Shown here: positions 50,330 to 61,564 of the stretch, one piece after another
Layout of the letters: each line of letters begins with the position of its first letter
Numbering within the stretch: position 1 is the stretch's first letter
Assembly: GCA_965153455.1 (NCBI GenBank)
Contig: OZ234497.1
Coordinates: 20,515,872-20,579,871, forward strand
From: Sphagnum compactum
Taxonomy: Eukaryota; Bryophyta; Sphagnopsida; Sphagnales
Reading direction: 5' to 3'
Length of the DNA stretch: 64,000 bases
The notes under the pieces: generated by a model
The model's database searches: none
Seen by the model: only the letters and a program-made list of their open reading frames with translations
Told to the model about the DNA's origin: nothing
Made by a program: the position numbers and the translations under genes

Positions 50330-50745
50330 AATAACCTAATGTAAATTTTTTATAATAAATTAGGATATATTATCTATAATAATTTAAAGTATAACATCTT
50401 AAGGTATAACTTTAAATAACCTAGGGTAACTTAAAATAAAATAAGATATAGCTTAAAATAGTCTAAGGTACTTAAAACCACATAAAAATCAACTTATATA
50501 CCATAGTAAATTATAATAGTGAATTATGTCAATTAATAATGAAACATGATGTTTACACAATGACCTTATATTGACTTAACTTTAACCAAAGTGAAATCAC
50601 TAAGATGCAATGAAATTATTTCACTTTTAAGATCCCATAGTGATTTAAGCTAATGAACTACATCCCACTTTTGTATAATAACTTAGAGTACAATAACTTA
50701 AAGTATTTAAAGCAACAACATAAAAAAACCTATTTTTTTATAATG
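50330..50745. repeat. AT-rich degenerate repeat related to 42530-43075
   Basis: Units such as AATAACCTAA, AAGGTATAAC and TTAAAATA recur irregularly, as in the array 8 kb upstream. Confidence 0.6.
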
Positions 50746-51041
50746 AATTACTTCAATTATTAATGGATCATGTCAACAAGTAAGGAAATATGATGATTAC
50801 ATAGTAACCTTATAGTGACATAACTGTAGGCAAGGTGAAATGATTAGAAGGAGGTGAATTTATTTCATTTTTAAGGTCCTATATTAATGCAATAGGTTCA
50901 TGAATTACACCCCACCTTTGGACTAATGCGCTGCTTGATGTTGGTCATATGGTTACATTAGCCACCCCCACCATACATTGAACCCTTGCCTCGCCCACAA
51001 GGTAATTATTGTTGAATTAATGAAAATAACATTGTTTTTTG

Positions 51042-51816
51042 GGGTCCATTCACGATTGGGGTACCAAAAAGAAGTGTCTAACTGAAAAAGGACTGCAAAA
51101 AATAACTTTGAATTTTTGTTTATCTTACATTATTATAATTATAGTGGATTGTTATATATGAATAGATAAAATGATGGTTTTTAAATTTAATAAAATATTT
51201 TCAAATAATTTGGAAACTATGTTAATGTCTTTTTGAATCCTATAAATTAAAGGAAGCAAGTGTCTAAAGTACTTTTTAAAAAATAGTAATCAAAAGGAGG
51301 GCATAAAATAATATAATTGATTTCAAATTTTTTTGTACAACAAAAACATCCCCCTTTCTTTGAAAATACATGTTCATTGGATGAACTTGATGAAAAACCA
51401 AATCATTCAAAAATGTGAAAGTCTTGAATTTTAAAGGAAAGGGCTGTAAGGCAAAGGACTCATTTTTAAAACCATTTGATATAAAAAATATGTTCAATGG
51501 GTTCAAAATGTCTAGCTTTAGATGCAAATCACATGTGAAAGAAATGAACATGCCAAAAAACATGTTTGGTTGTCCATTGAAACTCATTTTGGGATTTTTT
51601 GGGATTTTTTGCATTTATGGCATTAAACAAAAAATTTCATACACAATTATGTATGATTGTGAAAAATCACCATTAACACATGAATTATCTTATATTGGAC
51701 TATTCAATTTTTCTCACTTAAGTTTGTTTCATTTAAATGCTATTTGTAAAAAGTAGCTCTATAAAAGTCCTTAAGTTGTTTTTTCCTTTTTTGCTACCCC
51801 AACTGTGAATGGACCC
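51042..51816. mobile_element. TIR transposon, copy B (about 775 bp, inverted relative to copy A)
   Basis: Opens GGGTCCATTCACGATTGGGG, then TACCAAAAAG, and closes with the complement of GGGTCCATTCACAGTTGGGG. The interior aligns with copy A in reverse (FHQVHPMNMYF reading, TTACATTATTATAAT block), with extra sequence that makes it about 175 bp longer. Non-coding, non-autonomous. Confidence 0.85.
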
Positions 51817-51819
51817 TTT

Positions 51820-53015
51820 GGTCAAAAGGAAATACAAAGAAGATTTTTGAATTAATTTATAGACAATCCCCTACCTCTTTCCTTCAATGTCTAGAATGAT
51901 ATTGGAAATGAATAATTTTACAATTTGGTGGGCCTTTCAAGTGATTAGGAAATCAAATTTGAACATTTTCTCAAAACTAATAATACATTGGCAATCTCTT
52001 TGGTGCCAAAACAATAATTTGTGTCGTTACACACAATTACATAAACAATTTATATATCTAAAATTAAGCATACTCATGGGCCATATATATCTATCATTAG
52101 TTTCAATCCTCAATCATCATTGATGGATGATATATGTCTTAAAGCATCAAAGCAATAATGCAAATGCACCACCAAGTCATAATCATGACTCATGATAACT
52201 TTGAGTCATTATTATCCATGCAAGCAGATTATTCAAGTCGTTTCAATTTATCACCAAAAGAAATTAGTAATTGTTCACATACCAACAAAGGTATATTGAG
52301 AATGGTTATGCAAATAAGTCACCATATCCATTCAATGAATTGGTAAGGCACAAATGTATCATTAAAAAGTCACCACTTTCGAGTACACCACATCATACAT
52401 GTAATGGCTTTTCAATCATTTTCATTGTTAAATTCGGACTTTGTGTTTTTATGCATTACTAGTGACAATAAATTTATGTAAGGTTACAACAATAATATAA
52501 TTTTTTTTTTTCCTTGGATGTTACAGTATTAAGAAAATATCATATGAATTTTGAATTTTTCATGAAATCATTTACATTTCCATTTGAAAACATGAAATTT
52601 CAAAGATTTAAAGAGGATTAACCTTTTATTCTATATATGAGCTTTTGAATTCAAATATATGTTGTTGTTACACGGGAGGACAAAAACATTCAATTCCACA
52701 TGTGACGATTGAAATGTGAGGATATGGAGAGGCAAATATGAAAAGGTTTTCCACATGTTTTAAGGCATTTTCCACATGGAATTGTCATCCAACAAAATGA
52801 CTTAACCTAAAGTCATTCTAATATCTAAACTAACTTCGATGTACCCTTGTCATGGGAATTACCATTACAAGTATTGTTGTCATCAAAAACTTATAATGAT
52901 ATTTATAACTTCTTTTTCTTCACTTGTAAACAAGCTTTCAATGGTGGTAAGACTAACAAGTTGAAACTTGTTTTGTAGTAGATATCATTATCAAATTTTG
53001 TTTACTCAAATTATG
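51820..53015. other. Intergenic, no gene seen
   Basis: DNA downstream of the monooxygenase gene. AT-rich and without recognised coding sequence. Confidence 0.4.
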
Positions 53016-53018
53016 TGA

Positions 53019-55831
53019 TCATGGCTTGTCAATTGGTAATTTTCCAACATCAAACAAAGTATCTTCCATATAGTTGCCTGCATGAACACCCCTAGGAATG
53101 AAAAACCAGTCTCGAAAAAAACGTTTGATGAATGTGTCAGCATTCACAGAAGATCCTACCATAGCAGCTTTGCGTGCAAGAGCATTGGTCCTAGGGTACC
53201 TCTCTCGATGGAAATCCAACAATGTTTGGCGAATCCGTTCATGTTCAGGCACCTTGGAAGTTTGACTTTCTTTTGATTTGAGTGTTTGATGAAGTTTTCT
53301 TGCAAGGATGATGCCATCTTCCAATGCCATGCATCCACCTTGTCCAAGATTTGGGGTCGTGGGGTGAGAGGCATCACCACAAACTGTGACATTGCCAACC
53401 ACTTGAGTTTCACAAGTCGGTTTTTCATTTATTCTGTGTCGAATGGTGTTTTTGGTGAAATGTTCGAGGGCTGTGTTGTTGATGCATAGTTCAAGCTCTG
53501 GTACTTGAAAATCTTTGGCACGTTCAAGGGCTTCTTGCTTGACTTGCTCGGGGGTTGTGTTTCGCCAACCTAAATAAAACAAAATGTGTCGCAAATAGCA
53601 ATCAAATCACTGTGCAACTATGTTTTTTTGAAATAAATGCATGTACTTGTTTATATATGGAGTAAGGAGCTAGATGCAAGAATTAGGTTCCTCACCTTCA
53701 GACCAATCAGTCCAAACCACCAACCAAAACACTTTGGTTGGGGTCATTGAATTAAAGCCAATGACAATTTGTTTGCCATAAAAGATGCGAAACAAATTTG
53801 AGAAATTGTGGGCATTGGGAAACTCTGCCATTCCTCGTATCTCAAGTTGTCCTACACTATTTGGCTTCTTGAGACCTAGCCAAGATCCTACGATCGAGTT
53901 CACACCATCAAAGCCAACCACAACCTGTCATCCACATTCCATTTTTGCCAACTGAAAGCATTAACCTTTGTTGTTCTAACATATTGAAACCCTTCCTTGT
54001 AACTTTTTGTGTTTTTGAAATTGTTCAATTATTCAAATCGATTAATAATATCCTTGGAGAAAAATTATGAATATACATGTGTTTCAATAATCAATTTATT
54101 GATTTGACACATGTGATGGATTATGTGTTGGCAAAAATTATGAACATCATGACAACATTGACTTGGGTAAAAATACTCAAAGTTCAGATTATTTTGAACA
54201 TATAAACCAAACCTTGGCAGAGTAGGTAGAACCATCTTGAAGCTCTAGGTCTGTGAAATTTGGTGAAGTTTCTGACTTTTTGATATTAGTCACTCGGGAG
54301 TTGAATCGAATGGTCCCTTTTGGTATCTGTGCAGCAAGAGCATCCAATAATACTTTTCGCTCCACACAAAGCATCTCATGTGGCCTGTTGGAATCATGAA
54401 GTTTTTGTGTACTTACAAGGTTGAATCATGCAAAGTATACAAAACATGTTTCATCTGGATATGAAGATAATCTTCATAGGTCCAAGCGTGATTGGGTTAC
54501 CCCAATTGAAACATAAGGACTCATTCCTAGGCCTCCCAAATTCATCTTTTTCTTCATAAAACCTATGACTTGTTTTAAATTTCCCTTTTTTTTCTCATGT
54601 CAAATGAAATAAATTGGATCTAGATTTTACATAATCCTCTAGAATATCTAGAGCTTTCACGTATGAAAATTAAAATTGTCAAAAAGTTCCAATATGGGCC
54701 ATTTTCGATCAATGGCCCAAAATTCCCAAATTTTTTACCTTTTGAAACATTATAACATTGCAATAGGGCATTTGGTTCTTGTCATATTTGAACATTCTAT
54801 ATACACAAATCTTGAAGAAAAATAATTTATTAAACATTCTTTATGAGACCTTGAGCTTTTTTTTTTTCATGAAACAAAGATTTCTAGGACTTGTTAAGAA
54901 TCCTTAAACTTGTTCAAATTTGAACTGCTATGCACAAAATAATACCAAGTAGCAATGTATGTATCTATGAAGAAAAATAAACTTTCAATTTGAATGTACC
55001 ATTAAGTTTCAACAACATTTTCAAGTGAGAGGATCCACTAAATATTTAATGAAACAATCCTTTTTGGTACGTACCCCAATCATGCTTTGACCCCACACCT
55101 ATGAATTATCACTCCCATAATGGGAAAAAAATTGTGTTTACCAAATTACCAACATCATTTTTCATTTTAAAAGTAGAGATTTCAATTGTCATTTATTTTC
55201 TTGAAATTATGTTTTTCATGTTGAAGTGATTGTATTGTAAAAACAATTTACCCTCCTTCACAAGTAGAATAATCCAAGATTGTCAAGCGTCTCCCAAGGT
55301 AGTTGAGATATTCAACTCTGCAAGAATAGTTGGAAGTAATTGTAAGAAACAAAAATTTACTTTAAATTTAAAATTTTAAAATGAATTTCCAATAACCAAA
55401 TAACAACAATTTTTACATATATGGGAGATGATATCATACCCCAATACGTTGACATATGTGTTTCTCAATAGGTCAGCAATGTCCAAAAGCTCCAAAACCT
55501 TCATTGCATTGTTCCAAAGAGTGATGGAAGTGCCTTCAGCTCGCAACCTATCTGATTGTTCTAAGACCATAGCCTTTAACCCAACTCTGTTCCAATAGTA
55601 ACAAAATAATCCCATGGTCACATTTCATTTTATCAATGACAATTTTAGATTGACTCATCAAATTCACATAAAACTATGATCATCATTTAAAAAGGGTGTG
55701 ACATCATACCTATGGAGAGCAGCGGCAAAGCAAAGGCCCCCCATGCCACCACCTATTATCACTATCTCCTCTTCATGGTGCATTTTGTTTCCTTCTGCTT
55801 TAGCAATGTGTCCATTTTCACTAAGCGCCAT
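53019..55831 (-). CDS. FAD-dependent monooxygenase (plant MO1/zeaxanthin epoxidase-like), six exons
   Basis: A flavoprotein hydroxylase of the single-component class, which uses NAD(P)H and oxygen; its substrate is unknown. Exons on the minus strand: 55831-55710, 55586-55440, 55317-55252, 54384-54213, 53924-53696 and 53569-53019. Introns are GT-AG, phases join, and the product is 428 residues (family about 400-430). The FAD-binding Rossmann motif is [12 protein letters not shown] (Gly27-X-Gly29-X-X-Gly32) in exon 1. [17 protein letters not shown] follows in exon 2, [16 protein letters not shown] in exon 4, [18 protein letters not shown] (the DG motif) in exon 5, and [16 protein letters not shown] (GD motif, Gly310-Asp311) in exon 6. 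These make the fold certain. There is no transit peptide of the length seen in zeaxanthin epoxidase, and the protein is too short to be that enzyme, so it is closer to plant MO1/MO2-type monooxygenases. A TIR element sits in intron 3. No disabling change was found. Confidence 0.92.
54479..55092. mobile_element. TIR transposon, copy C, inside intron 3 of the monooxygenase gene
   Basis: Opens GGTCCAAGCGTGATTGGGTT and closes with the complement of GGTCAAAGCATGATTGGGGT. The terminal inverted repeats are related to those of copies A and B (GGTCC.....GATTGGG.TAC). The right end keeps the TTTTTGGTAC part, while the left end has lost ACCAAAAA. The interior differs more from A and B. It lies wholly within the intron 54385-55251, so it need not harm the gene. 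Confidence 0.7.
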
Positions 55832-55834
55832 TGA

Positions 55835-57010
55835 TGATGTTCAAGGGGAACTTGTTGTCTTCACTAGTTCAATAAAATCTGAAAAATAAAAAAATCAAGT
55901 CTTGGACATTCTACATATCCATGCATTCAAATTTTACATTATTCTTATAGTGCAAGAGCATTTGAATCTACCTATTGTACATGTATAATGTAACTAAGAG
56001 TAGCAATTCTCAACATAAACATCATTAGTGAATACTTTGTAATTAGGCTTCCAAAGCACATGACTTGATTTTTTTAGGTAGGTTAAATGTGTGTGCATCA
56101 CATAATCAATAACAACATGTTAGTCTAGCATATTGATTATGGTACACCACCAATTCTAACATTGTATAACCCTTAATATTTCACCACATGCATGACATAA
56201 TATTTCCCAAATGAAATATATTTTGAAGATATGGCCAATTTTATTTTATTTCGATTGCATGACCAACCTGATTCTTTGTGATTGTAGTAGTGTATAAAAG
56301 CAATGACAAGTTGAAAATGTTGGATAATATAGATGAATTTCAATCCCTTCAAAGTTGAACTTTGAAACTTTTTGGTTTTTACATTTTGTGCACAAACATA
56401 CCTCATGACCTAGTTTATTGACCAATATTCAAAGAAACCAAGTGATGAATTTACCACCTCTCCCCGAGGAAAGGGGTTGCCAATGGTGATTGTGTACACA
56501 AAGCAATATCCAAATTTTAGACAATCCAAATCCAAAGGTTTAATTGAAACATGAAGCCATGAAATTGTTAATGATGAAAAAGATCCGTCAATGGCCTCAA
56601 GTTCAACTCTTTTTTGTTTATGTGAAGTCTTTGGGGAAGATTGATATTATGTTGATAACTTGGTTTAGATATGATAGCAATGATACCACAAACTTAAGAA
56701 AATGGTGCAAAGGCAAATCATTGTTGCCTCCATTCCTTAACCTTCACCATTGTGAATTCATTTGACCCAATCAAAAATCTAAAGCACTAGAAAATCTTGT
56801 GGAGCTTATGAGTCTTTCAAATGCTTACCACCCACCAATGGTGACACAAATGCAATTGCAGTTTCTTTTGCGTCTCCAAACTTGTAGCTACAAAGAAAAA
56901 CAAAATCGAGGTTTAGAGTGTAGAAAATCTAGTGCCAACAACTCGAATGTCCAAGTCTACTACCATATCATGAGCACAAGTTCATAAAATATTTTGAAGT
57001 ACTATACCTT
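55835..57010. other. Upstream of the monooxygenase gene, no other gene seen
   Basis: Should include the promoter of the minus-strand monooxygenase. Frames at 56544-56765 and 56799-56987 match nothing known. Confidence 0.4.
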
Positions 57011-57039
57011 GAATTTGTGGAGCCAAGGCTTGAAGTTGA

Positions 57040-57270
57040 AGGGCTGATGTGCCCTTCATTCACCTATCGAAAGACTGCTTCCAAAACTACCTTTCACATT
57101 GAAATGCCACTTCACTATTTAAAGACACTTCGAAGGTGGACTACACAAAAGTGCCCTTTGCAAAGTGAAGACTCTCCAAAAGTTGACTACATGAGAACAA
57201 AGTAGTATGACTTTGAAGGTGCCCTTCACAATTTGAAGACTCTTCAAAAGTTGACTGCTGTAGCACTTTT
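57040..57270. repeat. Degenerate tandem repeat, about 70-80 bp units
   Basis: The phrase GTGCCCTTNNCAAAGTGAAGACTCT followed by AAAAGTTGACTAC recurs near 57050, 57150 and 57220 with changes. Confidence 0.6.
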
Positions 57271-57274
57271 TCAA

Positions 57275-57995
57275 GTTGGGAGACAACTATATTATTTTTT
57301 AAAATGTTGAATCTTCTAGAAATTACCTTCCTCAAACAACATGAAAACAAGGTATTATGACCTTATTAGTGGAGGTAGGTCTGAAAGGCCAGCAAGCAAC
57401 CTTATCAATTAAAGCAGCACATAGCATCCTATAAACGCTTTAAAAACATTATTGGATTCTTCCTGGTTTCAACCAATCCTTTCTTAATGAATTTTTCCAT
57501 CTAGACAAAGTGGCAATCATAGATAGGAAGGTGTAGAAAAGTGGCTATCATCCCAAGGAAGAAATAGCCAAATCGTTTGTTCTATAGAACAAATATGAAA
57601 TACAAATCTTTAATCATCGCTCTATAGTTTATGCTACCACTGAAATCAAATATAAAAATTGGAAAATTTCACCATAAGTTTCTCATTTCTGGCGATTGAA
57701 AACTTCCAAATTCACTTCTCTTGCAACTTCTTTAAAATTAAGAATTCACGTTTTGGAAATATTCGCCAGTAAAAAAAGGCTGACCTCAAGATAGTTTTCA
57801 AGTAAACTGATGGCTCACCAAACACATGACGAACGAACTCATGTACTCAAGATGTAAAGTTTGAGCTACCCAAAGTAAGTGTTTACTCTGGGGACTCTGG
57901 AAGTTTGGGAATTTATTCTCTGGACTCTGGAAGGTGTGGTGTAGATTTCAATAAGAATCAAACAAGTGAAGACTGACCCCCTACCTAATATACCC
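57275..57995. other. Intergenic, no gene seen
   Basis: No coding sequence recognised. A short near-duplicate phrase (GGGACTCTGGAAG.TTGG against GGACTCTGGAAGGTG) lies near 57891-57935. Confidence 0.35.
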
Positions 57996-58001
57996 CACCA
58001 T

Positions 58002-58024
58002 CTTCTTTCTTTCTTTCTTTCTTT
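58002..58024. repeat. (CTTT)n microsatellite
   Basis: About five CTTT units in a row. Confidence 0.9.
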
Positions 58025-58029
58025 TAATT

Positions 58030-58760
58030 TAACGTCAATACCCGGACCATCGAAGAGGCCATGGTGAAGAATCGGTAGCCACACTGTACATTTGCACCTT
58101 CACGTTCTTGAGTGAGGAGTCTTAGAGCAGCTCCATCGGGATGCAGTACATGCCACTCTAACGTGAAGCCACAGATCTTGCGGCTATCAAGCGGGGGACT
58201 TGTGAACCTAACAGGCCGCTTAGGTCAGCACAGAATGCTGAGTCCACTCCGAATAGAACAAGCGCCCGGTGGTCCCGGCATTCCGCGAATGACATTGACT
58301 CGTGTTCTTTTTTTCTTACAGGCGAAATTTCGCCCAAGAAGAGAAACTAAAATAAAAATCGAAAATGAACTGATTTTTGGAGATTTTTCATATTTGATTT
58401 TCATTTTGTAGCCGAGAGCATAAAGGGTGATTAAAGATTTGTACTTCATAATCTGGTTTATAGCTAGAGTTGGCTAAATCGTTGTAAGGATGATCTCCAC
58501 TTTTTTCACGTCTTCCTACACGTGATCGCTACTTTGGCTACAAACAAAAATTACTCCAAAAAACAAAAAAAACTAATACCGAGCTCAGCAACTAGATCAC
58601 AAAACACATTCGTCAACGAGGACAAATTGCTGGTTTGCACGTGAAGTGAGAACGATAACTGCGTGAGGTATAGAGTGAGGCGATGCATGACGCTGATCAA
58701 GCGTTGCTGGCAGCTACCATACCACTTCTTTTGTTCAGTTGTCCAAGTGGTTGGCTATAT
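58030..58760. other. GC-richer patch without an identified gene
   Basis: 58110-58330 is clearly more GC-rich than its surroundings and open in one plus frame (58112-58411). The protein would be Gly/Arg/Pro-rich and matches nothing I know. It may be a leader, an exon or a fragment of another element. Confidence 0.3.
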
Positions 58761-58768
58761 TTAAGCTG

Positions 58769-58830
58769 GATTAGATGACTTCCTTGGACCCAGAGACCAT
58801 GATCTAATCTAAGGAAGTCATCCAATCTGT
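58769..58830. repeat. Short hairpin (about 17-bp inverted repeat)
   Basis: GATTAGATGACTTCCTT on the left pairs with AAGGAAGTCATCCAATC on the right with one mismatch, around a loop of about 25 nt. It is not a tRNA. Confidence 0.8.
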
Positions 58831-58849
58831 GGGGTTAGCTCTTTTGGCT

Positions 58850-61095
58850 CGGACTGGGGTCCTTCCTCTGTGTCCATTCTTCTCCCCCTTTGTTGGGTGC
58901 TTTGTTTAATGGAGTTTGCCAGAGTTTGATCAAGGCATATTTACAATGTTTCGAAGAAACCCAAATATATTTGGAGGATTTTATCAGGTTCCCATCACAT
59001 GTATTTTTTAACCCACCACATGAAATGCAACTTTCCCTAAGTCAGTTGAGATTAGTCAAATTTAGACACCACATCCAATACCATGCAAATAATCAGGATG
59101 CCCATCATTTATTCTTGGCAAGCAGTATGGGTGCATTGTGGGTATTTTGCTGAACTCCAGGAGACACTAAACACCCCCCTAATGAGATATATGTCTAGTG
59201 AAAAAAGTTGCAGATTGTGCTTAGTCTTTGTGAGAGTTACCTAGTTTTGTCACAAGGTTTGATTCGTTTGATTGTGCTTATATGTTAAATAAAATAATTA
59301 CTAATGTTATTCCAAGCTGAAATTTATGCTATCAGTTGGTAAATTTAGTGTTTTTTTTTCAGAGTGTTTGTGTTCAAAATTGGTGTGGGATAGCAATTTT
59401 TTTTTTTTTTAAAGAAGTTGAACCTTATAAAAGATGCTTAAAACTTTGTGGGGTGCAAAAAGACAAGTTTGAAAATGCATTAGATAAGTCTCGTTAGGGG
59501 AATTTTGCATTTTGCCTCAATTCCCAGCACTAGGGAAAAAAAAATCATTTTTGCAATTAAAAAATGTTGCTTGCAATTACTTAAAGTGATTGGAAATGAC
59601 AATTTTCTTTCTAATGTAATTGTATAAAATAAATTAATAAATTGTTCACTACAATTTGATACTTGAGTTTCAAGATCAACATCTAGCAACTGCTAAGTCA
59701 AATATTCTTCCTAAGTCACCGCATTTTTGGGAGAAGTGGCATGGGGAGCCCATTTTGTGGACCCTCACTCCTTTTGCCTTGTTCATGATTTGTTCTTGGT
59801 ATAATGTATATGTTGTTTTCCCATCACAAATTCAATCTTCTAGAACATTGGCTAAAATAGTGGAGGTGGCAAGTACCTCCTAAAATAATGAAGGTAATGA
59901 TTTTCTAACGCCTTCTACCAACTGTGAATAATTAAAATCACCATATTGCCACTATAACCAATACAAATCAGCCATTAAACTAGTAATTTTTTCCTTTAAC
60001 TCTTTCATTATGTTTTCAAGATTTGATATGAGCTAGGTAAGTGGTCTTGAGTCACCCTAGGACCTTAGGGTGACCTTGAGGATCATGCCAAGAACATTAT
60101 TTGGTACATTATGAAAGATGCCTCTTACAATACTTCAATATGTCTATAAATCCCTATTGTATTCACTAGATAATACTTTGCATAACATTCTAATTTTGAG
60201 TTGAATAGCCAAGGTAGATAAAGTCTAAAATTTGAAGTTTTCAAAGGTATAGAGCCATTTGCCAAATTTTTCCATTTTAGAAGTGGATGGTTAACCATAA
60301 CCTAGCAATTTCATTGCATTTTTCTCAAGTTTGCTCCAAGCTCTTTGGGATCATTTGAGTAAACACCAAATAGGAACAATGAATTAAATGGCTCCATGAT
60401 GTTGTAGGACAAGTGCCTAACTAAAAAAATGTTTCTACAATTTTTTGGTTATTATACCTCAATCATCATAAAGAAAACTTAATTATGAAACTTTTTATGC
60501 ATATTTATAAAATAAAGGCATGTGGTGTAATGCTTACAAACCATCTCCTCAAGTAGTAGATTTTAGGTTGAATTTTTTTTCCCCACCAACCATATTCTTC
60601 CTCAAATGGCTTTCTTGGATGAATTTTTCATGAGATGTTCAATTGAAGAAACCTTATACAAAAGAAAGTGGATATGGGGAAGTTTTCTTTGTGCCCATTT
60701 CATTCGCTAGTTGCCCAAGGAAGAAAAAATGTTGAAACAAGTTTCTTCAAGAAAAATAAATTGGGACCATGCTTTCCTTAAGGACCTTACCTATACTTTT
60801 ATAGGAAAGCATTCAAGGAAGTTGGAAGGCCTTAGGATTGATCAAAGTTGTATATTCATCTTATCTTTCATCCTTAACTTTTCATCCATTGTATAAATTC
60901 AATTTTTCATTATGGATAAATTGAACAAGATTTTCAACCATTTAACAAGATTTTCCCCTAGATTTTCATCTTTGATTATTCATAACTTTTCTTGCCAACT
61001 TCTCATCCATCATGTAACCTTCTATAATTTTTCATCTATTGTGTAACCTTTAAAAAAATTTAAGGAAAACACATAAACAATTGTCAATGAAAGTT
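58850..61095. other. Intergenic, no gene seen
   Basis: AT-rich sequence with short frames only (58890-59153, 59656-59883, 60711-60896), none recognisable. Confidence 0.4.
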
Positions 61096-61099
61096 GCAA

Positions 61100-61560
61100 A
61101 TTTATAAATGAAGTCCAATTCCCTTAAGGAAAAGAAGATTTGTGAGGAACAAGTGTTCCCCAAACATTTTGCAACACAACCATTTCACAAGGCAACACAA
61201 CCATTCTCCAAAGTGATTGATAGGCAACACATTTGCTTTAAGGAAGAGCCAAATATCCCAAGGGCAATTCAACCATGTTTGAAGGCAATATGCAACCATT
61301 TCCAAGGGAAAAAAACCATTTCTTGGGGCAATTGAAAGGCAACACATTTGCCATGTGGAAGGGCCATTCCCTTGGGCAATGTGCAACCATTTCTTGGGCA
61401 ACTAGCATGCAACACATTTGCCTTGGGGAAAGCCATTTCCTAGGGCACACAGAACCATTTCTTCAAGCAATTCAACATTTGCACAAGAAAAAATCATTTT
61501 GTGACCATTTCCCAAGGAATAACTACCCTTTTTCCTTGGATGAAACCCATTTGGGATAAA
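61100..61560. repeat. Degenerate tandem repeat with CAACCATTTC / GGCAACACATTTGCC motifs
   Basis: CAACCATTTC and AGGCAACACATTTGCC recur at irregular 40-80 bp steps (for example 61180, 61222, 61300, 61338, 61386, 61412). Frames stay open on both strands (61275-61559 and 61102-61401) because of the repeat, so they are not genes. Confidence 0.8.
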
Positions 61561-61564
61561 TGGT

